A stretch of DNA of 64,000 nucleotides from Anaerolineae bacterium (GCA_016930015.1 JAFGHR010000025.1:1-64000); one strand, 5' to 3'. Counted from the stretch's first letter, positions 50,118 to 58,346 are shown. Made by a program: numbers and translations. Notes: generated by a model from the letters alone, not told the origin.

Positions 50118-51200
50118 CTACGGAAGCTGAACCAGGCTGTTTGCTGCCAATACCAGCCGGTGCGATACCGGCTTAGCTTGTGCACGAATCACGGTCACAT
50201 TTTCTGCGATCAAACTGGCGTCAATGCGGCCACTGATATCCTTGATGGTACAGCAGCACATCACAATACTGTGTTCGATTTCGCTGCTTTCGATCACCAC
50301 ATCGTCGCCAATTGACGTATACGGTCCTACATATGAATCGCGGATAATAACATTATCGCCAATGGTAACCGGGCCTCTGATCACACTATCAATGATCTGC
50401 GTATTTTCGCCTATCTCCACCCGGTGTGAGACGGTCGATTCACCCTGGATACGGTCATCGTTTTCATGGGGTGGCGAATAGGGGAGTTGTTCAAGCACCA
50501 GTTGGTTTGCCAGGACAATCGCATTCGGCTTTCCGGCATCAATCCACCATCCATCGACCACGTATGGCATCACGGTCTTGCCCTGTTCCACCAGGTATTG
50601 GATAGCGTCGGTGATCTCAAGCTCGTCGCGCCAGGACGGTTTGATGTGGTCGATAGCATCAAAAATATCGGGTCGGAACACGTATACACCGGCGATAGCC
50701 AGGTTAGATGTCGGGTCTTTGGGTTTTTCCACCAGGCGTTTGATGTTATTGTGACCATCCAGCTCGGCAATCCCAAACGCTTGCGGATTGGTCACTTCGG
50801 TCAAAGCCAGCGCTGCGCTGGCGCCTGTTTCCTCAAATCGCGTGTATAACACTTGCATGGAGTCCTGGAAAATATTGTCACCCAGATAAACGATGAACGG
50901 CTCATCACCAACAAATGGCTCGCATAACTTGACAGCATGTGCTAACCCGCGTGGGTTCTCCTGCGCGATATAGGTAAGTGGGACACCCACGGTATCAACA
51001 CCATCACCCAACCGCTCACTGATGGGTGAGTCAAGGCTGTTCACCACCAGGCCGATCTCAGCCGCGCCCATGCCGGTGAGGGTGTCAATCGCATAGGTTA
51101 ATAGCGCTTTATTCGCCACAGGCACCAGGGGTTTGGGCATAGTCAGTGTTACCGGGTACAGCCGGGTGCCTTTACCGGCACACAGGATGACAGCTTTCAT
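50118..51200 (-). CDS. Sugar-1-phosphate nucleotidyltransferase with left-handed beta-helix (RmlA-long type)
   Basis: MKAVILCAGKGTRLYPVTLTMPKPLVPVANKALLTYAIDTL...VYLGDNIFQ...WIDAGKPNAIV; hexapeptide repeats. Confidence 0.92.
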   Translation of the reverse strand: MKAVILCAGKGTRLYPVTLTMPKPLVPVANKALLTYAIDTLTGMGAAEIGLVVNSLDSPISERLGDGVDTVGVPLTYIAQENPRGLAHAVKLCEPFVGDEPFIVYLGDNIFQDSMQVLYTRFEETGASAALALTEVTNPQAFGIAELDGHNNIKRLVEKPKDPTSNLAIAGVYVFRPDIFDAIDHIKPSWRDELEITDAIQYLVEQGKTVMPYVVDGWWIDAGKPNAIVLANQLVLEQLPYSPPHENDDRIQGESTVSHRVEIGENTQIIDSVIRGPVTIGDNVIIRDSYVGPYTSIGDDVVIESSEIEHSIVMCCCTIKDISGRIDASLIAENVTVIRAQAKPVSHRLVLAANSLVQLP

Positions 51201-51462
51201 CGTTTCATACCTGCCTTCTCAATTGTTCTGTGTTCGACTCTCAGATCAGATGCTAGCGTATGCCAGTGTCAGCCGCAACCTGAATTTATTATTACTGTTT
51301 GCTGAAGTTCAGACCAGCCGCGCGCTTGACCTGACATTTATCAGACAAAAACCACAACCACTAGTTTTTTTCTGCGTAAGTATTTAAGATAAAGGGCAAC
51401 CTTCCATAACCAATACCTGCCCACGGAGCCGCTGCAACACACGCTCTCGCCGGGCGCATAAA

Positions 51463-52251
51463 GTGAAGGACACCATGTTTCGACATAGTAATCGCGGCAC
51501 AATCGTCTGGTTGTTTATTGTGGGTGTTGCCCTTGGGCTGACATTGGTAACCGGTGATGTTCCAACATCAATTGGGGCCGGACTCCTTGCAGCCTACATG
51601 GCACTCGTCATCATGGTGGCGCGGAACGTGCAGCCAGGCGCTATTGTCAATTTATTCTCAAATTCGCGCGCACGCCCGGTCAAATCCACCGCGATCGCAC
51701 AAGAGGCTATCGCTAGAGCCCGCACCCATCCAACGTATGACGCGTTGATCCAACTGCTTGATATTGGCCTGGTGGTCGATGAACAGCGTCCGGACGGTTT
51801 ATCACTGCGCAGGGGGCGTTTCCTGTCACTGGACGATGACGGGATACGACCGTTTGCCATCATTCATGTATCCGAAACCCTGGGGCGCCGTGTGGCACGT
51901 ATCCGGTATGAAATTTGTGACGAAACTGGCCGGGCGCAGTACATTTTCGAAGACGAAAAATGGCTTGACCCAGGCGAAAACGCGCTGCTGCCCAATTACC
52001 GGTTCCCGATTCGGAAAAACACCACCGGCCTGCTGCCCGGCACATGGACTGTACATTGCTCGATCGATAGTGGGCTGCTGGGCATTCACAGTTTTAATCT
52101 GGGACCATCACTGCGCGAACAGCACCAGATGATGGCATCGGATGGTGAACTGCGCGAACGTGTGTGGCGTACCGAGAAAGAAGATACATCATTGCCCGTC
52201 AGCCTGGAAGAACTGCTTCGCCAGCAGAGCCGCCAGCGCTATCCGAACTGA
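51463..52251 (+). CDS. Membrane-anchored protein, N-terminal TM helices with C-terminal beta-rich domain (paralog A)
   Basis: Two hydrophobic N-terminal segments. The C-terminal ~150 aa align by eye with the next gene product. Confidence 0.75.
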   Translation: MKDTMFRHSNRGTIVWLFIVGVALGLTLVTGDVPTSIGAGLLAAYMALVIMVARNVQPGAIVNLFSNSRARPVKSTAIAQEAIARARTHPTYDALIQLLDIGLVVDEQRPDGLSLRRGRFLSLDDDGIRPFAIIHVSETLGRRVARIRYEICDETGRAQYIFEDEKWLDPGENALLPNYRFPIRKNTTGLLPGTWTVHCSIDSGLLGIHSFNLGPSLREQHQMMASDGELRERVWRTEKEDTSLPVSLEELLRQQSRQRYPN

Positions 52252-52267
52252 CCTCGAACGATACCTA

Positions 52268-52942
52268 ATGGACGCTGTCATATTTCTGGTTTTTATCGTG
52301 TTGTTTGTGGTATTCCTGTTCAGCCTGTCTTCAGTCGCTGAAGGGCGGAGCCGGTCTGCCACAACCTTTAGGCCCAACCTCCGCCACATGAGCCAGCGCG
52401 GGCCGCACATTACGCGAGCCGCTGCCGTCGCTATGCGACAAGCAGGTTACGAAAGCGGACCGGCGTATGTCCAGATCACCGATCTTGGGCTGCTGACATA
52501 TCGGAATCCCGAAGAGCCCAAGCTCGTGCGTTACGGGGACGTGATGATGGACACGCGTTTTTTGCGTCCATTTGTCGAGCTCTGGCTGCCATACGCCGCC
52601 ACCGGCATGGTCCGCCTTGAGATTCAGGACAGCGAAAAACGCATTCGGTACGCCGACGAAGCAGAATACGACCTGGAACAGGGCAAAAACATGGTCCTGC
52701 CAAACACATGGCTGCCGCTCGAAGGAAAATCAACGCTGTCCGATGACTGGACACTTCGTGTGCTTTCCAGTGATACCCTGCTGGCTCAACACCGGTTCGG
52801 CTGGCGGCGTGTTGGCGGGGGAGCCCTCCACCGTTATGTTGCAAATGACGGTGAGATCAGTCCGGAGCTGCGGCAGGCCGCGCAAGCCAGCGCCCGGCAG
52901 GCCGTCAGCCTGGACGAACTGTTATCGGATCAAGAAGAATAA
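52268..52942 (+). CDS. Membrane-anchored protein with the same C-terminal domain (paralog B)
   Basis: MDAVIFLVFIVLFVVFLFSLSSVAEG single TM. IRPF/LRPF, W(T)LR/VH, SLEELL/SLDELL correspond to paralog A. Start set at 52268. Confidence 0.75.
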   Translation: MDAVIFLVFIVLFVVFLFSLSSVAEGRSRSATTFRPNLRHMSQRGPHITRAAAVAMRQAGYESGPAYVQITDLGLLTYRNPEEPKLVRYGDVMMDTRFLRPFVELWLPYAATGMVRLEIQDSEKRIRYADEAEYDLEQGKNMVLPNTWLPLEGKSTLSDDWTLRVLSSDTLLAQHRFGWRRVGGGALHRYVANDGEISPELRQAAQASARQAVSLDELLSDQEE

Positions 52943-52996
52943 CGGCGATTTATCGGTATACTATTTTGGTACAGTCCACACAACGCGAATAACGGC

Positions 52997-53080
52997 TAAG
53001 GCTACACCATAAAAATCAATGCCCCGTCCCCGGCAAAGGACACACAAATGGGGGATTTATTTTCTTAGCTCAGCCTGACA
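52997..53080 (+). repeat. Intergenic element copy A (leader of the E2-JAB-E1 operon), possible structured RNA
   Basis: taaggctacaccataaaaatcaatgccccgtccccggcaaaggacacacaaatgggggatttattttc aligns with copy B at 55726. Confidence 0.7.
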
Positions 53081-53114
53081 TTCAAGGTGTTGGGTGTATT
53101 CAGGAGGAACTATC

Positions 53115-53594
53115 ATGAGCGACCATACCTGGTGGGGGACACCGCAGCGCGTATCTCCCCGGTTGCGGCTCGAAGTCGAGATGATGCGCGCGACTTTTGC
53201 CGATACATTCCGGCTGGTTGTGCCCAAACGCGATCTTCTTCACTGGATCGGGGATGTTGAGATCAACCTTGCAGGCATCAAAGAGCGCCTGCACACCGTG
53301 AAGATTCTGTATCCAAGCGAATACCCAAACCGCCCAGCCGAAGCGTATGTGCTCAATCCTAAAATCTACAGCGAAAAACACCAGTTTGAGGATGGGCAGC
53401 TTTGTTTGTTTAATCCCAAAGATGGCACCACGTATGGCTGGAATCCCAGCACATCCACCGCCGTCACCATCACCGGGTGGGCCGTCGAATGGTTATACTC
53501 GTATTACACGTGGCGTAAAACACATGTGTGGCCGGGGCAGGAAGAAAACATGCAACCTGTCAAAGACCGCAGGCGCGGCAGAAGGAGAAGGTAA
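53115..53594 (+). CDS. E2 ubiquitin-conjugating-enzyme-like protein (prokaryotic E2)
   Basis: 159 aa: LHTVKILYPSEYPNRPAEAYVLNPKIYSEKHQFEDGQLCLFNPKDGTTYGWNPSTSTAVTITGWAVEWLYSYYTWRKTHVWPG. Shows YPxxPP-like strand, G-x-L-C97-L catalytic Cys context, then W and C-terminal helices. Confidence 0.83.
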   Translation: MSDHTWWGTPQRVSPRLRLEVEMMRATFADTFRLVVPKRDLLHWIGDVEINLAGIKERLHTVKILYPSEYPNRPAEAYVLNPKIYSEKHQFEDGQLCLFNPKDGTTYGWNPSTSTAVTITGWAVEWLYSYYTWRKTHVWPGQEENMQPVKDRRRGRRRR

Positions 53595-54826
53595 TGAGCG
53601 AACACGCGTCGAACAACAGCCGTGACATTCCACAAGTCATCCTGGCTCAGCGAGTTGTTGATAAAATGGTGCGCGGTGCGCTGCTCTACCCGGACCCCGA
53701 AACCGGGGAAGCGTTGATCGGGTTGATCGTGCCACGCGGGGAAAATCAGGAACCGGATATTTACGTGCTCGATACCATTGGGCCGGGTGAAGACGCTGTC
53801 CGCGAATGGGGCATGTTCGAGCAGGGCAACGACTGGCAGGCTGATGTGTTTAACTGGCTGTACGCCAACTGGGAAACGTTCCGCGACCTGCGGCGCAGTT
53901 CATATGGGCGGGCGCTGGCGGCTAAATGGGATGTACCGCTCAGCCACGTAGGTGACTGGCACAAACAACCGGGTGACATGACCGCACCGTCTCCGGGTGA
54001 TGCGCAGACCGCGCGCCGCATGATCGGGGATTCCGAAACACCGGTCGAGCATATCGTAGCCCCGATCGTCACCCTGTATCCGCTGGCCGGTGAAACCGAA
54101 GCTGAACCGGATGCTGATGTTGATACGAACACCGACGTTGACACCGGTTCTGAGGAGTTATCCCCGGAGAAACAGCAACCGCTGGCGGCGGAATCTGAAC
54201 CCGAATCGTCTTCGCCAACCCCTGCCGAGTCCGAAGAAATCCAAGAATCCGGCGATAACGACGACGATAACGACGAGCCGGTCGCACAGAATGGCAGCAA
54301 AACCAACACATTGAGCGTGGCATTAACCGACGAAGGCTGGACCGTTCGTATCGATTTTTGGTACATGAGCAAACGTGTAAAACGTTTTGTGCCGGTCACA
54401 CCAGCGGTATGGCCTGACGACCGGCTGCCGGGCCTACCGCCGATCGCCTGGCACCTGGTGCACACGAAACGTTTTGAACAAGAACTCACGCTGCTGACTG
54501 ATGCAAAGTATATCGTGGATGTGGTGCAGTGGGATGCCGACGGCAAGCCCCCCTACGAAATCTGCTTTTCGGCCTACCATCCCGGCAGCAAACGCGTGAT
54601 CCTGCTGGTGACAACCGCAGACTACCCCAACGATATGCCGGCGGTAAGACTCGCGCCCCTGGTGCCCGTGACGGATGACGAGGACATGTTCAGCAAATTG
54701 TACGAGGCGTCTGAGTCGATCCTGTTAAGCCAGATGCCCGGCTGGCAGTGGGACTCCAAACGCACGCTGCTCGAATTGATCTGGCACGTTGAAGAAACCT
54801 TCAAAGAGAAAGTGGAGCCTTCATGA
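53594..54826 (+). CDS. JAMM/JAB-like domain protein with acidic linker and C-terminal E2/UEV-like domain
   Basis: ATG overlaps the E2 stop (taATG). PETGEALIGLI and HVGDWHKQPGDMTAPSPGD match JAMM E...H-x-[H>Q]-x7-S-x2-D. C-terminal YEICFSAYHPGSKRVILLVTTADYPNDMPAVRLAPLV...WQWDSKRTLLELIWHVEETF is E2-fold-like without Cys. Confidence 0.72.
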   Translation: MSEHASNNSRDIPQVILAQRVVDKMVRGALLYPDPETGEALIGLIVPRGENQEPDIYVLDTIGPGEDAVREWGMFEQGNDWQADVFNWLYANWETFRDLRRSSYGRALAAKWDVPLSHVGDWHKQPGDMTAPSPGDAQTARRMIGDSETPVEHIVAPIVTLYPLAGETEAEPDADVDTNTDVDTGSEELSPEKQQPLAAESEPESSSPTPAESEEIQESGDNDDDNDEPVAQNGSKTNTLSVALTDEGWTVRIDFWYMSKRVKRFVPVTPAVWPDDRLPGLPPIAWHLVHTKRFEQELTLLTDAKYIVDVVQWDADGKPPYEICFSAYHPGSKRVILLVTTADYPNDMPAVRLAPLVPVTDDEDMFSKLYEASESILLSQMPGWQWDSKRTLLELIWHVEETFKEKVEPS

Positions 54827-55719
54827 GCTGGCACCGGGTCGAGGAATTGTTAGGCAAAGATGTGTTGGCCCACCTCAAAACGCGAACCGTCGGCATCATT
54901 GGCCTTGGGTCCGGGGGAAGTTTTGCGGCAGTAAGTCTGGCCATGAGCGGCGTCGGGCGCTTCATCCTGATCGATGATGACGTTCTCGAACCGGCTAACG
55001 TCGTGCGGCATGCCGCCGATCTGCGTTACGTCGGGCGCCCGAAAGTAGACGCCGTTGCCGAACTCGTTCGTTACCGGAATCCCGAAGCTGACATCAAAAC
55101 GGTGATCGGACGCATCGAAAACCACCTCGATCTGCTCAGCAAAATGGATGTTGTTGTGGCTGGTGTCGATGGCGAAGCATCCAAGTTTGCCATCAACCAG
55201 GCCTGCATTGACCATCACGCACGCGTTGTATACGCGGGTGTTTACGAACGGGGCGAAGGCGGTGATGTGTGTGTCATCCAACCCGGCGCTGGCCCGTGTT
55301 ATGCGTGCTGGTCGGAACATTTGCGCGAAGGGATCAGCCAATCGCTGCCGGATGACGATACCGAATTAGACTATGGCATGATCGGCCCGGATGGCACCCT
55401 GGCGGCTGAGCCGGGACTCTGGCTGCATGTTGTGCGCATCGCGGCCACACAGGCCGATCTGACGCTTAACCTGCTGCTGGAAAACACCGACGGTCACCGG
55501 CCTGTTCCGGCGAATACCGTGGTGCTGGCCAATACACAATTAGAAATTTTCGAAGACCGGGTTTCGCTGCCATACACGGCAGAATGGGTTAATATACCGC
55601 GCAATCCAGACTGCCTGGTGTGCGGGCACCTGCACCGGCCACCTGATGACCAACCCGACGTTTCGTTGAACGACTTGATCAACTTAGGGCATGTTATCAA
55701 CGAATCCGACACTGACTGA
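54823..55719 (+). CDS. ThiF/E1-like ubiquitin-activating-type enzyme
   Basis: ATGA overlap with previous gene. VGIIGLGSGGSFAAVSLAMSGVGRFILIDDDVLEPANVVRHAADLRYVGRPKVDAVAELV; GGDVCVIQPGAGPCYACW and CLVCG zinc-knuckle pairs. Confidence 0.93.
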   Translation: MSWHRVEELLGKDVLAHLKTRTVGIIGLGSGGSFAAVSLAMSGVGRFILIDDDVLEPANVVRHAADLRYVGRPKVDAVAELVRYRNPEADIKTVIGRIENHLDLLSKMDVVVAGVDGEASKFAINQACIDHHARVVYAGVYERGEGGDVCVIQPGAGPCYACWSEHLREGISQSLPDDDTELDYGMIGPDGTLAAEPGLWLHVVRIAATQADLTLNLLLENTDGHRPVPANTVVLANTQLEIFEDRVSLPYTAEWVNIPRNPDCLVCGHLHRPPDDQPDVSLNDLINLGHVINESDTD

Positions 55720-55725
55720 TATTCG

Positions 55726-55810
55726 TAAGGCTACGCCAAAAAAATAATTACCCGATCCCTGGCAAGGGCAAACAAACGGGAGAGTTATTTTCCTGGTTTA
55801 ACCTAACCAA
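55726..55810 (+). repeat. Intergenic element copy B, possible structured RNA
   Basis: taaggctacgccaaaaaaataattacccgatccctggcaagggcaaacaaacgggagagttattttcc aligns with copy A at 52997. Confidence 0.7.
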
Positions 55811-55823
55811 AGAGGAAGCAACG

Positions 55824-56141
55824 ATGACTGATGAAAGGGTTCCCCCCGCCGACAACCAGATACCCGGTGAGCCGCCTGTGGTTGAACCGTCAGATGCCGA
55901 TACACCAGCCGCTCCCCCCGATGTGGATGCGCCGGATCACGCCGTGCCGGACGATTTAGGGCCGCGTCTTGAACGGTTGGGGGGCGAACCTGCACCGGAT
56001 ATTACACCGGAGGAATTCGCACGCCTTCAACAGGCAGGCCAAATCCATATCGATCCACGCGGGCGGGTGCGGACACCGGCCACCCCAACCAATATCGATG
56101 CCGGTATTTCGCTTCGCAAACGCCGGGCCTGGTATGCATAA
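55824..56141 (+). CDS. Small acidic, Pro-rich protein of unknown function (105 aa)
   Basis: agagg SD upstream. PDITPEEFARLQQAGQIHIDPRGRVRTPATPTNIDAGISLRKRRAWYA; largely disordered-looking. Confidence 0.65.
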   Translation: MTDERVPPADNQIPGEPPVVEPSDADTPAAPPDVDAPDHAVPDDLGPRLERLGGEPAPDITPEEFARLQQAGQIHIDPRGRVRTPATPTNIDAGISLRKRRAWYA

Positions 56142-56144
56142 CTT

Positions 56145-56783
56145 ATGCCGCTGATCGATCTCCAGCACGTTCGTGCAGCGCTGGCGCTCGAAAACTTTGA
56201 TGCCGTTGCAGCCCGGCGCCGCATGGCCCCGACGCCGCGCGCGTTCCAACGCAGCAGCGGCCAGACAGGTCAACCGCGCCAGGCAAGTGTGCTGATCTTG
56301 CTGTATCCCGCTGCAACCGGGTTGGACCTGGTGCTAACCCGGCGTACCGAAAACCCACATGATGTGCACAGCGGCCAGATCAGTTTGCCCGGCGGAGCGC
56401 AAGAACCGGGCGAAACACCGGTCCAGACGGCCCTGCGCGAAGCCCACGAGGAACTGGGTTTTCATGAACCGGTACAGGTAATCGGACAACTGGCCCCGCT
56501 GTACATTCCCCCCAGTGATTTTGAAGTCCACCCGGTTGTGGGCGCCATCACCACGCACCCGATCTGGCAGCCACAGGCATCAGAAGTAGCCGAAGTGCTG
56601 GAGTGCCCGGCAGCATGGCTGCTGGATGACAATCGTAAAGTGTTCGAAGACTGGGACTGGGGCGGTTACACACTGCATGTCCCCTGGTACAACTTCCACG
56701 CGCATCAGGTCTGGGGCGCAACAGCTATCATTCTAAGCGAATTTGAGCAGCGCCTGCGCCATATCTCTGACCGTAAACCTTGA
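56145..56783 (+). CDS. NUDIX hydrolase (CoA pyrophosphatase-like)
   Basis: Nudix box GAQEPGETPVQTALREAHEELGF fits GX5EX7REUXEEXGU; upstream LILLYPAATGLDLVLTRRTENPHDVHSGQISLPGG. Confidence 0.92.
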   Translation: MPLIDLQHVRAALALENFDAVAARRRMAPTPRAFQRSSGQTGQPRQASVLILLYPAATGLDLVLTRRTENPHDVHSGQISLPGGAQEPGETPVQTALREAHEELGFHEPVQVIGQLAPLYIPPSDFEVHPVVGAITTHPIWQPQASEVAEVLECPAAWLLDDNRKVFEDWDWGGYTLHVPWYNFHAHQVWGATAIILSEFEQRLRHISDRKP

Positions 56784-56978
56784 TCGGGTAACACACGACA
56801 CCAACCCCGTGTCGTGGAGTCCGGACGATGGGCGACCGGTACATTCTCCTGTGATTTGTAACCATCAATTACTTGCACTGGTGCATCATGCGTGGTACAT
56901 TGCTTACAGAATCTTAACCATTTAACAACTGAAACACTGCTAAACTCCAATCAATACCGGGTATGGGGATAGTGCTCT

Positions 56979-57665
56979 ATGGGAGAAAAAATACTGGTTA
57001 TCGACGACGAGGAGATGACTGTCCAACTGATCAGTATCCTGCTCGAACGACGTGGGTACGACGTTATCAAGGCGCATCGCGCCGAGGAAGGCTTGCGCAA
57101 AGCTTACCGAACCCACCCTGATCTCATTTTGTTGGATATCATGATGCCAGATATGGACGGGTGGGAAGTCTGCCGCCGCTTGCGCGAGCTGTCCGACGTG
57201 CCGATCGTTTTTCTCACAGCCAAAGATGATGTCCGCGATGTCGTCAAAGGGCTTGAAATGGGCGCTGATGACTACATCGTCAAACCGTATGATAACAACG
57301 AACTGGTCGCACGAATTCGCGCCCATCTGCGCCGTGTTCCAAAACCGTCCATATCGGAAGAATTAGTGTTCGACTCAGCTAATTTCCGGATCAACTTCAT
57401 CAGCCGCGAGGTGCGCGTACGCGGCAACCCGGTGCACCTGACACCGAAAGAGTTTAATCTGCTGGGTGTTTTGGCACGTAATGCCGGGCGCGTGATCACA
57501 CGCACCGAACTTGTCAAAGAAGCGTGGGGTCCAGAATACGCCGACGCCATCGACAGCTTAAAACTATACATCCATTATCTACGGCAAAAAGTAGAAAAGG
57601 ACCCGCAGCGCCCAATCTATATCCTGACATCGCGTGGGGTGGGGTACCGGTTTGCCAATTTGTAG
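56979..57665 (+). CDS. OmpR/PhoB family response regulator
   Basis: ILVIDDEEMTVQLI...DLILLDIMMPDMDGWEVCRRLR...VFLTAKDD...DYIVKPYDNNELVARIRAHLRR; winged-helix VHLTPKEFNLLGVLARNAGRVITRTELV...RGVGYRF. Confidence 0.95.
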   Translation: MGEKILVIDDEEMTVQLISILLERRGYDVIKAHRAEEGLRKAYRTHPDLILLDIMMPDMDGWEVCRRLRELSDVPIVFLTAKDDVRDVVKGLEMGADDYIVKPYDNNELVARIRAHLRRVPKPSISEELVFDSANFRINFISREVRVRGNPVHLTPKEFNLLGVLARNAGRVITRTELVKEAWGPEYADAIDSLKLYIHYLRQKVEKDPQRPIYILTSRGVGYRFANL

Positions 57666-57680
57666 ATGAATCGGCCCTGG

Positions 57681-58082
57681 TCAGATTAATCCGGTGAGCA
57701 GTACGAGCATAATTACAGTGGTTATTCCCAACCCGGCCACTAGCAATCGTAAAACCCAACGCCGCCGTTTTTGGTGACCGGTCGCCGGAGCCGCTGTGAC
57801 ATTCGAATTTTTCACTCCCATCCGCACCAACTGGCGTCGCGCCGTCGGATTTGTAGGATTCAGCTCCAAAACGTTCTCAAAACAAACACGCCGATCGGCA
57901 TCAGTCTCTACTACACTGGCCAACCACAGCCACACAACTTCGTGATACGGATCAAGCTCAATTGCTTTGCGAAACAACTCGTGAGCCTTGGTGTTAGCGC
58001 CTTTTTTCGCCGCTTCTTTGCCAGCCTTGAAATATTCGAAAAACTCGTTTGATACATTACTCGGTTCAGAAGAATGAGCCAT
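57681..58082 (-). CDS. TPR-like domain protein with C-terminal TM helix (same family as 20307)
   Basis: YFKAGKEAAKKGANTKAHELFRKAIELDPYHEVVWLWLASVVETDADRRVCFENVLELNPTNPTARRQL plus C-terminal TM. Confidence 0.8.
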   Translation of the reverse strand: MAHSSEPSNVSNEFFEYFKAGKEAAKKGANTKAHELFRKAIELDPYHEVVWLWLASVVETDADRRVCFENVLELNPTNPTARRQLVRMGVKNSNVTAAPATGHQKRRRWVLRLLVAGLGITTVIMLVLLTGLI

Positions 58083-58346
58083 CCAGCCCGCCCCTTTGCG
58101 CTTCTCGCTCCCACTCGTTATCTAGTATACAGCAGTTGGTTCGTTTTTCTGCCCCCGCCCCCGGCATCGTTTGCAGCGCGTTTTCTCACAACACCCGGCA
58201 TAACCCGAACTTATTCTAACACAATGTATTACCAAACGGTAGTACCTTGCTCCTATTTTGCTGCTCGCCATTCAAAATCAATCGCTTGATATCGGATACG
58301 AGTACAAGAAAACTATTAACATTCGCGAAAAATACCAACATTTCTA

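Noticed and set aside
53007-53068. Possible short leader peptide (MPRPRQRTHKWGIYFLSSA) in intergenic element copy A
   Set aside because: Copy B lacks the ATG, so peptide coding does not explain the conservation.
53761-54546. 261-aa minus-strand ORF opposite the JAB-like gene
   Set aside because: Ser-rich shadow frame; the plus strand has the JAMM-spaced motif and operon overlaps.
55824-56141. 105-aa protein as the ubiquitin-like modifier
   Set aside because: No beta-grasp-like pattern and no terminal GG; looks disordered and ends RRAWYA.
51463-56141. Interpretation of the E1-E2-JAB locus as type II CBASS
   Set aside because: No CD-NTase (cGAS-like) or effector gene is visible; E1 and E2 are separate genes, not a Cap2-like fusion.
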